64,000 nucleotides of DNA. Source: an uncultured Spirochaetales bacterium (GTDB lineage Bacteria > Spirochaetota > Spirochaetia > Sphaerochaetales > Sphaerochaetaceae). This document shows, piece by piece, positions 18,002-25,837 of this stretch. A model generated the notes under the pieces. The model did not search any database and was not told the origin of the DNA. It saw only the letters and a list, made by a program, of their open reading frames with translations. Location of the stretch: NCBI GenBank assembly GCA_944390045.1, contig CALXOO010000001.1, positions 1 through 64,000 of the forward strand. The letters are read 5' to 3'. Numbering within the stretch: position 1 is the stretch's first letter; each line of letters begins with the position of its first letter. The position numbers and the translations under genes are program-made.

Positions 18002-19121
18002 ATTCGATTTCCTCCTTGATTGAGATTGATTTTCTTGTCGTTGCTGAGGCTTTCTTCAGCAGTGCTTCAAGCGCATTGCTGTCGCTCTGAAGCAGGTCGT
18101 TGATGTCCTTCACTCCGGCTGGAAGACTCAGTTTTCCAGCTGTGATTCTGAAGGTGTCATGAAGCTTGGACTGGAATGATTCAGTCGCATTTTTACCCGG
18201 CTCATCGCTGTCGAAAGCAATGATGATCCGAGGACTGAGCAGACCTCTGCGATGACGTTCCTTGAGCTTCTCGCTCACCAGATTCATTGATGTCACTCCA
18301 GGAATGCTGGTGGCCTTGTACCCCAGCGAGATGATGCTGAGCGCATCGATCTCGCCTTCCGTGATGAAGACAGGATCAACGCTCTGTCCCAGACTTTCAG
18401 GGATGAAGAGTGCGTTCTTTCCTATTGTCTGAGCCTTGAAATCACCAGAGACATAGACCACTTCTCCAGTCAGCCTGTACTTCGTGTTACGGATACGGAA
18501 GGAGCCTCCATCAAGGGCAAAGACGACTCCTTCACAGGGATATGTCCTGCCAGGATTCGAGACCGAGAAGAGCCGCACATCCTCGATGTATCCAATCCTT
18601 GGCAACAGCTCTGATGGGAGTGTGTAAGGCTGGATTCCTCTTGCGAGAAGGGCTTTCTCTGTTCTTGTTGACCCTTCATGCAACCAGCGTGTATGAGACT
18701 GGATGATAACCTTGTTCTCGCTACGGATCTTCTCTTTTTCCTCGTCATCCAGATAATGGTAGTCACCGTCTCTTCTGGGTTCTTTGGCGTAGTCTGACGA
18801 AGCCAAAGCCCCCTGATTTTCTCTGTAGATGCTGCCTTCACCCATCATTGAGGCCAGCATCTCAAGACGCTCCAGGAATGGCTTCTCCGGGTACAGCATC
18901 TCCATCAGATCGAGGGTGTCGTGGGCTATGCCGTCACGCTCGTTGAAGTCTTTGTAGGCAGGATATCCATGGCGACTGAAGACGTCAAAACCGTTGCCGT
19001 TGTACCTGAATGAGTTCTTCCCATGCTTCCTGTCCCAGAGCCCCTCCGCCGTTATGACGTCCCTGAGCATGTCCTTGCTTTTCGCGATGATCCTATCTCT
19101 CTTTTCGTGTATGTCTTCCAT
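17991..19121 (-). CDS. TOPRIM-domain primase-like replication protein
   Basis: A 376-aa protein probably making primers for the element's replication. The TOPRIM fold is marked by FITEGEIDALS (catalytic Glu) and IIIAFDSDEPGKNA (the DxD), about residues 250-320. The N-terminal part (RHGYPAYKDFNERDGIAHDT) resembles the segment before TOPRIM in plasmid and phage primases, but I see no CHC2 zinc-finger cysteines. I start it at ATG 19121, which has GAGGAG 6 nt upstream; an ATG at 19184 overlapping the previous stop as ATGA would add 21 residues. It follows the helicase gene and overlaps the next gene by 11 bp. Confidence 0.78.
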   Translation of the reverse strand: MEDIHEKRDRIIAKSKDMLRDVITAEGLWDRKHGKNSFRYNGNGFDVFSRHGYPAYKDFNERDGIAHDTLDLMEMLYPEKPFLERLEMLASMMGEGSIYRENQGALASSDYAKEPRRDGDYHYLDDEEKEKIRSENKVIIQSHTRWLHEGSTRTEKALLARGIQPYTLPSELLPRIGYIEDVRLFSVSNPGRTYPCEGVVFALDGGSFRIRNTKYRLTGEVVYVSGDFKAQTIGKNALFIPESLGQSVDPVFITEGEIDALSIISLGYKATSIPGVTSMNLVSEKLKERHRRGLLSPRIIIAFDSDEPGKNATESFQSKLHDTFRITAGKLSLPAGVKDINDLLQSDSNALEALLKKASATTRKSISIKEEIEYER

Positions 19122-19180
19122 AGTCTTCTCCTCAGTACAAAGGCCCCCAGACCTCGCTAGGAGGCTGGAGACCTTGTTTC

Positions 19181-20074
19181 TCATCGGTCAGCTCTGAGGT
19201 CTGGCCTGCTGGATGTCAGAGGACATCCGTACGGGAGCAGGAAGGGCGAAGTCGGGTGGTCGCCATCCTCATCGACAAACGGCATCGTAATCGATGACTT
19301 TTTGAACTTGACAGGATCTATTGGCCTCGCATCTTTCTGATAAAGAGTGCTGAAGATTATGTCCCCTGTATAGGTCAGTTGCTTCCTGTTCATAGGATTC
19401 TCAATGCGTTCCCTAGCAAGGGAGAAAGCAGAGTCGAAGGCTGACTGGAAGACTTGCGACCCGAAGATGCAGTCCATGTCGAGCCCATCTGTAGCTCTCC
19501 TATTGGTGTGATGAGCGCAGAGAACTGCTATGTTGAGTTCCGTGAATCGATCGAGACAACTTCTGAATGCAAGAGCGTCAGAAGCGTTAGTCATATCACC
19601 GGAAAACATTGATGCGATGGGGTCAATAATGATCAGTTTTGGCATCAAAGCTCCCATAGCTGTGAGGTCTTTGCAGACCCGATCAATGTTCTCTATGGTG
19701 ATCAGAAATGCAGGTCCTCCATAGAAGAGGATATTCTGCACCATTGGATCAATTCCAAGAAACCGCTTTGTAGCTCGGAAGCGTCTCCTTGCAACTGTCG
19801 GAGCCTCATTTGTCAGATAAAGAATCCTTACCTGCCGTATGGCGTTCCCAATGAAGTCTGGGGCCCCCGCGGCGATGAGATTCGCAAGGATTGATATCAG
19901 AGTCGTCTTGCAGGTCTTTGCTGATGCGACAAAAAGGGTGACCATGCCGAGCATGATGATGTTCTTGGTGATATGGAACCCTTTGAAAAGATCCATGTCA
20001 GAAGTTTCTTCATCCGTTATGAACTTGCCTGACTCATAGGTTGGAGCAGGTTCAAGAATGTTATCTGTATACAT
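19181..20074 (-). CDS. RepA-like hexameric helicase (AAA_25 family)
   Basis: A 297-aa RecA-fold ATPase likely to be the element's replicative helicase. The P-loop is ASAKTCKTT near residue 50, where two usual glycines are Ala and Cys, an odd variant. Walker B is LIIIDPIASMF, and AVLCAHHTNRR matches the sensor His pair of RepA/DnaB-type helicases. ATG 20074 is chosen for its AGGAGG 4 nt upstream; the longer in-frame extension overlaps non-coding hairpins. With the downstream TOPRIM gene it forms a helicase-primase module typical of integrative elements that replicate. Confidence 0.8.
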   Translation of the reverse strand: MYTDNILEPAPTYESGKFITDEETSDMDLFKGFHITKNIIMLGMVTLFVASAKTCKTTLISILANLIAAGAPDFIGNAIRQVRILYLTNEAPTVARRRFRATKRFLGIDPMVQNILFYGGPAFLITIENIDRVCKDLTAMGALMPKLIIIDPIASMFSGDMTNASDALAFRSCLDRFTELNIAVLCAHHTNRRATDGLDMDCIFGSQVFQSAFDSAFSLARERIENPMNRKQLTYTGDIIFSTLYQKDARPIDPVKFKKSSITMPFVDEDGDHPTSPFLLPYGCPLTSSRPDLRADR

Positions 20075-20105
20075 TTTGCCTCCTAGCCGGAGGGGTGATT
20101 TTTGG

Positions 20106-20133
20106 GGTATAATGTTGTTGGTAAATGATACAA
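20106..20133 (-). promoter_or_regulatory. Candidate promoter of the helicase-primase-mob operon
   Basis: On the minus strand TTGTAT (20128-20133) and TATACC (20106-20111) are spaced by 16 bp, about 30 nt before the helicase start. The 20134-20335 gap also holds two perfect stem-loops: AGAGCCT/AGGCTCT at 20162-20178 and GGTCATCC/GGATGACC at 20255-20292. They may be an intrinsic stop for int or binding sites for replication proteins. Confidence 0.4.
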
Positions 20134-20335
20134 CTCCCAAGCCTCCGACTTGATGTTTGAAGAGCCTGTCAGGCTCTGAATATTCCGAAACATCATCTGC
20201 CAGGAGGCGGGCGTGCATAGCGCCTTATATTGGAAGTGCTATCATCTGTTGCGGTCATCCATTCAACTTTGGCGAGCGGTCTGGATGACCTCTTTTCATC
20301 TTCCTGATGAGGAAGAATCAAAACAAGAAGGAGTA

Positions 20336-21706
20336 TCATCTGCGCTTGACCTCCTTCTTCCACCAGCGGGGACAAAGGGTGTCCAGCGCCTTCTCGATGG
20401 ATTCGGTTTCTTCTGGGGTGAAGAAGCTGTCGATTGCCTCGATGATTGCTGGATAGGCCTCCCTTAACTGGGCCGTGTACCGAAGATTCATGGTGGACAG
20501 CCTTGCTGTATCATGCCCTGTGATAAGGCTGATGTTCGCATCGGAGATGTTCTTGGCTACCGCCCATGAGATGAAGCCATGGCGATAACTATGAAGGACG
20601 TAGCCCGACTTCTGCTGGACTTCCTCAGATATTCCTACTGCGCAGAGAGCCTTGATGAGGGCTCTTGAGTACTTGATTCTGGTGTATGGCTTCTTTCCGT
20701 CAAGGCTGAAGACAAAGTCCTCATCAGACTTCCCGACAAGCAGGGGGCATAGTGCCTTGACCACGAGGGCAGACATCGGGATCTCGCGAGTCGATCTGGT
20801 TTTCGTTGCTCCAATTTCACCACCCTTCTTCAGTGCCTGCTCAATCTGGATGACTCGGTTCTTGAGGTCGATATGTTTGATCTGCAAAGCCTCACCTTCG
20901 GAGATTCTGGTTCCAGTCCCGTTGAGAAAGACATTCATCGCGAATGATGGATAGTCGGTCCAAATGGCAGGATCAGAGAACATCTTCACAATCACTTCGT
21001 GAGGGAGCGGCTGGAAGCTGCGGGATGCAGACTTCCCTGGAAGCATCCTCATCGCCATCGGTATCGGGTTAAAATCGGTCTCTCCGATGACGATGAGATA
21101 AGAGAAAACCCATGACACCGCGAGGAGGATGTTCTTGACCGTACTGCTTGAAAGCTGTTTCCCTGAGTATTCCGAGAAGGTCTTCTTCTTACCTCTCCTT
21201 CCATTCATGCGAAGGTCTTTCACCATCGAGCGGATGAAGGTCACATCATTGAATTTCCACATGGGGGTGTCACCGAACCTGTCAAGGAAGAAGTGCAGGT
21301 TCCGGTTCATCGCTTGGAGTTCCTTGAGGTTTATCGGATTGCCTCGGAGATCCCTTTCCTGGACGTAGGGACCGTCGTCTGAATAGATATTTTCCGGCAC
21401 AACTGACCTGAGTGTCCTCTCGGCCCCAACAGGATCATGTCCGTTCTTCTCCAGTTTCAATAGGAAGTCGTCGAAATCCTTGGACTTCACGATTGATACG
21501 ACATGGTCAAGTGTCTCACCTGGCTGGACGTTCAGGTATGCCCTGAGCATGATTCCCCTGGCCGGGTATGGAGCTACGACCTGCAGGTTCTCTCCGCCAA
21601 GTTTCTTTGGTTTATGACGTCTTCCCGTTGCCTTGTATGGCAATGAAATCGATTCGTCAAATGGCAGGACATCGATTGTTCCTGCAACACGCGTCTTCTG
21701 GTCCAT
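20336..21706 (-). CDS. Tyrosine integrase of the mobilizable element
   Basis: A 456-aa site-specific recombinase that should integrate and, with the excisionase, release the element. Catalytic residues are visible: Arg in GTGTRISEGEAL, HSYRHGF (His-x-x-Arg), GHDT, and the nucleophile Tyr in MNLRYTAQLR near the C-terminus. An N-terminal SAM-like core-binding region spans roughly 115-230. ATG 21706 has AAGGAGG 5 nt upstream. The excisionase gene ends 10 nt before that start, so the two form one unit. The C-terminus carries a basic tail. Confidence 0.92.
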   Translation of the reverse strand: MDQKTRVAGTIDVLPFDESISLPYKATGRRHKPKKLGGENLQVVAPYPARGIMLRAYLNVQPGETLDHVVSIVKSKDFDDFLLKLEKNGHDPVGAERTLRSVVPENIYSDDGPYVQERDLRGNPINLKELQAMNRNLHFFLDRFGDTPMWKFNDVTFIRSMVKDLRMNGRRGKKKTFSEYSGKQLSSSTVKNILLAVSWVFSYLIVIGETDFNPIPMAMRMLPGKSASRSFQPLPHEVIVKMFSDPAIWTDYPSFAMNVFLNGTGTRISEGEALQIKHIDLKNRVIQIEQALKKGGEIGATKTRSTREIPMSALVVKALCPLLVGKSDEDFVFSLDGKKPYTRIKYSRALIKALCAVGISEEVQQKSGYVLHSYRHGFISWAVAKNISDANISLITGHDTARLSTMNLRYTAQLREAYPAIIEAIDSFFTPEETESIEKALDTLCPRWWKKEVKRR

Positions 21707-21716
21707 TCTTGCCTCC

Positions 21717-21887
21717 TTATGCGCGCTTCGATGCAATGTACGCATTGAGATCATCCTCGCTGACAAGTCTTTTGCCACCGATGACATACGACGGAAGTTC
21801 ACCCGACATGAGCAGGTCGTTGAGTGCTGTGAGACCCATTCTCAACGTTTGGGCGACTTCTTTTCTGGTGTGAAGTTTTATTTCCAT
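21717..21887 (-). CDS. Small excisionase-type DNA-binding protein (56 aa)
   Basis: A 56-aa protein with the HTH_17/excisionase pattern: HTRKEVAQTLRMGLTAL, then LPSYVIGGKRLVSEDDLNAYI. Such proteins bend DNA at att sites and favour excision. The ATG at 21887 has GGAGG 5 nt upstream, while earlier starts have none. It is immediately upstream of the integrase gene, which fits a directionality factor. Confidence 0.85.
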   Translation of the reverse strand: MEIKLHTRKEVAQTLRMGLTALNDLLMSGELPSYVIGGKRLVSEDDLNAYIASKRA

Positions 21888-21927
21888 ACGGTCCTCCGTA
21901 TTCAAAGTTTTCTGTGCCGACTGGCAA

Positions 21928-22380
21928 CTATTTTGTAGCATTGTCGAAAACCTCCTTCATTGATGAGCCTTTGTCTTTGCGGTAGAAATCGAGAACTGAT
22001 GTCCCGTTCCTATCACCCATGACAAGAGTCGTTGGAGTGACCCTTGCAAGCGAATGGAACAGAAACTCTTCTACCTCTGACAGCCCATCAAGCGTATGAG
22101 CGAGTATAAGGATGTCTGGCACAATCCATTCATTCGCGATGACAGTGAGCACTGTCGTAACGAACACCACAGCCTGAAGTGCATTGGAAATCGTCAGGAC
22201 CGTATATCCTGCGATATCGACACACATGGCATCTGTGGAGCTGCCAACGATTACAACCCCTCTGTGACGAGGGTTGAAAATGTCATACTCCCAAGTATCG
22301 GTATTGGGGGATGTGATGAGCTTGTGAAGCTGCGAAGCATCAATATTGGCATCGTCGATTTCCTTGAAAATGTTGTCCAT
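21928..22380 (-). CDS. Unknown protein, paralogue of the 17513-18001 product
   Basis: A 150-aa soluble protein of unknown family. It aligns by eye with the 17513 product over the central and C-terminal parts (GVVIVGSS, AVVFVTTV, FLFHSLARVTPTTLVMGD, DFYRK). It leads the xis-int unit, 40 bp upstream of xis, with a good TCCTCC complement (GGAGGA) before its ATG. It faces a divergent gene across a control region with an inverted repeat, so an autoregulatory role is conceivable but unproved. Confidence 0.65.
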   Translation of the reverse strand: MDNIFKEIDDANIDASQLHKLITSPNTDTWEYDIFNPRHRGVVIVGSSTDAMCVDIAGYTVLTISNALQAVVFVTTVLTVIANEWIVPDILILAHTLDGLSEVEEFLFHSLARVTPTTLVMGDRNGTSVLDFYRKDKGSSMKEVFDNATK

Positions 22381-22394
22381 TTTTTTCCTCCTGC

Positions 22395-22412
22395 TGATAG
22401 GATATGACCTAT
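22395..22412. promoter_or_regulatory. Inverted repeat in the divergent control region
   Basis: GATAGG and CCTATC form a perfect 6-bp inverted repeat with a 6-nt spacer, just upstream of the minus-strand 21928 gene. It could be an operator for a regulator of the element. The surrounding 22381-22566 DNA is AT-rich. Confidence 0.35.
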
Positions 22413-22514
22413 CAAGCTCCTTGTCAATCGAATACGTACTAAAAGGTAATCATACGAATAACGTATATGAGTTTGTATATTTACCTTGAATCACGAACTA
22501 AAAGTATGTTTTCG

Positions 22515-22543
22515 TTGAACAGTATTGAATTCCTTTGTATAAT
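22515..22543 (+). promoter_or_regulatory. Strong sigma70-type promoter
   Basis: TTGAAC (22515-22520) and a perfect TATAAT (22538-22543) are separated by exactly 17 bp. A transcript would begin near 22550, giving a 16-nt leader that carries the GGAG for ATG 22567. This also shows that the alternative TTG start at 22549 is unlikely. Confidence 0.75.
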
Positions 22544-22566
22544 AGAAATTGTCTTTGGAGATTGAA

Positions 22567-23460
22567 ATGCCTGTTTTCTTTTGGAAGAACCTGAACACAA
22601 TAAAAGCTTTGTGCAATCTATCCTTTGCTGACATCAGTGATGATTTGAACGGTCAGATTCCTGATCTTGGATATACGAAAAGCAAACTGGATTACAATAT
22701 GCGATATCTGTATTCGCAAGAACCTCCAAAGGAAATAATACAAGCTGTCAATACTCTATATTGCAATGGACTTGGTTGTGATAAAGATACCTACAATATT
22801 CTCGACCATGAACTCACGTTCAACCAAGCAGCCTATCTTGTCACAAACAAAGCTGTTGCTGAATGCAGTGCTGATAAGAGTGAATGGATTCGAAACTTCT
22901 GGTCGAGTTATCAATGGGTAGAGTTTTGTTTCGATCAGATGAATCAGGCAGTACCGGCGTGGAGTTCAACAGGAAAGCATTCGTACAAGCTTCGCAAAGA
23001 TCGTTCGATACTTCCAGCAGTTCCTGTCTTGAAAGAATTTGCCGCAACAGCCGGAATAAATGAGTATCCAATCATGTATCTATCAAAACTGAGTGGGCCT
23101 ATTATGCTCCAGGTCCTTGCTAACATCCTGATTCCAGATATCAAACGAAAAGAGACTGTATTCCAGCAAGAAGAGCATATGTACTTCGATTCCTATGAAG
23201 TAATGAAATCCTGCCGAAGAATGAAACGTGATGTTGCTAAGATAGAGTTTCTGGCAGCTTATGGGGTTCTCTCCGAGGAAGAGCTTAAGACGCTGAATTG
23301 CTTTGTGACACCTCTGGCACGGGAATATGCACCACCTGAATTACAGGATTTTGAAAAAACTGGCAAGTCATATCCTGTTGAGTTTCGCAAGGCTATACTG
23401 CAAATCATTCAGGATGCAGGACCGCGACTTGAAAAGGCATGGTCATCCCGCAACCCCTGA
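22567..23460 (+). CDS. Unknown protein, possible regulator of the element (297 aa)
   Basis: No family is recognised. The N-terminal 40 residues (KALCNLSFADISDDLNGQI region) could form a helix-turn-helix; the remainder is mixed alpha with several aromatic clusters and no membrane span. ATG 22567 has GGAG 6 nt upstream and sits just below a strong promoter. It is transcribed away from the rest of the element and is more AT-rich than the core genes, consistent with acquired DNA. It is the last gene before the tRNA-Asp end of the element, a place often taken by regulators or defence genes. Confidence 0.6.
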   Translation: MPVFFWKNLNTIKALCNLSFADISDDLNGQIPDLGYTKSKLDYNMRYLYSQEPPKEIIQAVNTLYCNGLGCDKDTYNILDHELTFNQAAYLVTNKAVAECSADKSEWIRNFWSSYQWVEFCFDQMNQAVPAWSSTGKHSYKLRKDRSILPAVPVLKEFAATAGINEYPIMYLSKLSGPIMLQVLANILIPDIKRKETVFQQEEHMYFDSYEVMKSCRRMKRDVAKIEFLAAYGVLSEEELKTLNCFVTPLAREYAPPELQDFEKTGKSYPVEFRKAILQIIQDAGPRLEKAWSSRNP

Positions 23461-23828
23461 AGAGCTTTTTCCACTGGCGGAATCTTAATCATGAGGCTGT
23501 CTTTTCTTCTTCCTCTCTCTCTTTTAAAAGAGAGAGGAGAAGAGAAAGACGCTCATCGAGGATTCCTTTGTAGCTGCTCACTCTGAAAAACGCGACATCC
23601 CGCATGGGCCCATCCTAGGCACAGTGCGGGATGTTGTGTTTGATGAATAGACGCCAGTGGAAAGAACTGGGGATGGAGTGTGATTTCTGCGGTTCGGATT
23701 GTCGCTTCCGATTGATTGCGTTTCCTCCGTTTTTCGTTCTTCATGTGGCCTCATCCTGGGTATCGATAAGTCCCTGTTTGCACAAGATTTGCACAAAATC
23801 CGAAAAATCGGCTTCAGAAGGCAATAAA
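23461..23828. repeat. Structured non-coding end of the mobile element
   Basis: No gene is supported here. The stretch holds three inverted repeats: a 12-bp pair TTTCCACTGGCG (23468-23479) and CGCCAGTGGAAA (23652-23663); a long palindrome centred on TTTTAAAA with CTCTCTCT arms (about 23508-23540); and ACATCCCGCA/TGCGGGATGT (about 23593-23635). A short direct repeat TTTGCACAA occurs twice near 23776-23798. Together they look like recombinase or termination sites at an element boundary. Confidence 0.5.
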
Positions 23829-23852
23829 AAAGTCCTTACAGCGTAAGGACTT
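23829..23852 (-). terminator. Intrinsic terminator downstream of tRNA-Asp
   Basis: On the minus strand a perfect 10-bp stem AAGTCCTTAC/GTAAGGACTT with a 3-nt loop is followed by a run of T. It lies 9 nt past the tRNA 3' end. Confidence 0.85.
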
Positions 23853-23860
23853 AGTTTCTT

Positions 23861-23934
23861 CGTGAGAGACGGGGCTCGAACCCGCGATCTCCGGCGTGAC
23901 AGGCCAGCGCGATAACCAGCTTCGCTACTCCCAC
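23861..23934 (-). tRNA. tRNA-Asp (anticodon GTC)
   Basis: The minus strand folds as a 74-nt tRNA: acceptor GTGGGAG with CTCTCAC, anticodon stem CTGGC/GCCGG around loop CTGTCAC (anticodon GTC), and a T arm with GGTTCGAGCC. CCA is not encoded. The 3' end faces the mobile element, so this gene is the likely integration target, although I did not find the second att copy. Confidence 0.93.
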
Positions 23935-24034
23935 ATGCGAGGATAAACTTACCAAGAAGGGGAGTTTGTGTCAACATGAAATGGAAAATTTTTTTATAAA
24001 TTTTTACATTTCCTTTCAGTTTAAGTAATTACGT

Positions 24035-25837
24035 TTATGACAGCTCGAACATCCCTGTGTAAAGTCTGTAGTAGCGTCCCCTTTGTTTCATGAGTTCCTC
24101 ATGATCGCCGCGTTCAACTATCTCTCCATTCTCAAGCACCATGATTGCATTGGCGTTCCTCACCGTTGACAGCCTGTGTGCAATGACGAATACAGTCCGG
24201 CCCTCCATAAGGCGGTCCATACCTTTCTCGATCAGGTCCTCTGTCCTCGTGTCTATGTTGCTTGTGGCCTCATCCAGGATAAGGACAGGCGGATTTGCCA
24301 CGGCGGCTCTGGCAATTGAAAGAAGCTGTCGCTGTCCGCTTGACAGGTTCGCGCCGTCTGCATAGACGATGGTGTCGTAGCCCTGAGGAAGCCTTCTGAT
24401 GAAAGAGTCCGCATTTGCTATGTGTGCTGCCTCTTCCACCTCTCTGTCGCTTGCTTCCAGCCTTCCGTAACGGATATTCTCCCTGATCGTGCCGGTGAAA
24501 AGATGAGTGTCCTGGAGGACCATGCCAAGAGAACGCCTTAAATCATCCTTGGCTATCCTTCTGACATCAATGCCGTCATAGAGGATTCTTCCGGAATTTA
24601 CGTCATAGAATCTGTTGATCAGGTTTGTGACAGTCGTCTTTCCCGCACCCGTGGAACCCACGAATGCGATCTTCTGGCCGGGCTTTGCGTAGAGACTCAC
24701 AGATCTGAGCACTGGATGCCCCTCATCATAGGAAAAGTCAACATTCTCAAACCGTACATCACCTCTGAGCGGAATCAGCGTGCCGCTGTCATTCCATGCC
24801 CAGCCTGTATCCGTCGTCTCAAGCGTGATCTGCCCCTCATCGGTCTCGCTTTTCATGTCCACAAGCTCGAATATCCTCTCTGCGCCCGCGAGCGAGGAGA
24901 GCAGGAAGTTGCTCTGCTGCGTGAACTGGTTGATAGGAGCAGCGGCCTGGCGGACGAAGACAAGATAGCTTGCAAGAGCACCCAGACTTGTCAGCCCCTC
25001 AAGGACCATAAAGCCTCCTGCAAGGGAGACAATAGTGTAGGTGAGGAAAGAGATGCTGACCACTGCAGGTATCATGGTGGAGGCATAGGCCTGTGCGGCG
25101 GTGCCCATCGCCTGAAGATCCGTGTTCCTCTCATCAAATCCTGCCAGATTCGCCTTTTCGTGATTGAAGACCTTGACCACCTTCTGTCCTGCGACCATTT
25201 CCTGGATGTATCCGTCAAGCTCACCCAGACTGCGCTGCTGTTTCTTGTAATACTCTTTGCTCCTTCCTGCTGAGTAGCGGACATAGGCGAACATACATGC
25301 GTAGGACAGGGCGACAATGAGTGACAGTCTCCAGTTCAGCACCACAAGCATCGTCATGGTCCCGATGATCTGGAAGCCGTTTTTCACAACAGCCGAAAAG
25401 CTGTTGTTGAGAGCGTCGGAAATCGTGTCCACATCATTCGTGTAGTAACTCATCACGTCGCCGCTTTTATGCCCGTCAAAGAATTTCAGCGGAAGGGTCT
25501 GCATGTGGTTGAACAGATCCTTCCTGATGTCATAGACGATCTTCTGGCTGGAGTAGGCCATGATCTGGCTGTAGAGCAGGGCTGAGATCACACCTATGAC
25601 ATAGATGACTGCGGTGACTGCGACGCCGCGCGTCAGAGCCGGCATCCCGCCTCCTGAGACCAGGTTGTCTATTACGGGAGATATCATGTATGTTCCCGCA
25701 AGATTGCACAGGACGCTTGTTATGACCAGGATCGCGACAGACAGCAGTGAGAACTTGTGTCTGCCCATATATGACAGCAGCCGTCTTACGGTATATCCCA
25801 GGTTTTTGGGTTTCTTAGCACTGACTATCCTTGGCAT
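24035..25837 (-). CDS. ABC exporter half, catalytically complete subunit
   Basis: A 600-aa membrane-ATPase fusion of the MsbA/LmrA class. Six membrane helices lie in residues ~30-310, followed by the nucleotide-binding domain: Walker A GSTGAGKTT, signature LSSGQRQ, Walker B VLILDEATS with the catalytic Glu, and the switch His in IAHRLS. It starts at the last bases of the upstream exporter gene (TGATG overlap), so the two halves are made together. The partner has a degenerate site, so they likely form a heterodimeric drug or lipid exporter. Substrate unknown. Confidence 0.92.
   Translation of the reverse strand: MPRIVSAKKPKNLGYTVRRLLSYMGRHKFSLLSVAILVITSVLCNLAGTYMISPVIDNLVSGGGMPALTRGVAVTAVIYVIGVISALLYSQIMAYSSQKIVYDIRKDLFNHMQTLPLKFFDGHKSGDVMSYYTNDVDTISDALNNSFSAVVKNGFQIIGTMTMLVVLNWRLSLIVALSYACMFAYVRYSAGRSKEYYKKQQRSLGELDGYIQEMVAGQKVVKVFNHEKANLAGFDERNTDLQAMGTAAQAYASTMIPAVVSISFLTYTIVSLAGGFMVLEGLTSLGALASYLVFVRQAAAPINQFTQQSNFLLSSLAGAERIFELVDMKSETDEGQITLETTDTGWAWNDSGTLIPLRGDVRFENVDFSYDEGHPVLRSVSLYAKPGQKIAFVGSTGAGKTTVTNLINRFYDVNSGRILYDGIDVRRIAKDDLRRSLGMVLQDTHLFTGTIRENIRYGRLEASDREVEEAAHIANADSFIRRLPQGYDTIVYADGANLSSGQRQLLSIARAAVANPPVLILDEATSNIDTRTEDLIEKGMDRLMEGRTVFVIAHRLSTVRNANAIMVLENGEIVERGDHEELMKQRGRYYRLYTGMFELS

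Noticed and set aside
13284-23860. A left att copy matching the tRNA-Asp 3' end
   Set aside because: No copy of the T-arm/acceptor sequence was found by eye to the left, so I do not give element boundaries as an att pair; a short or diverged core could have been missed.
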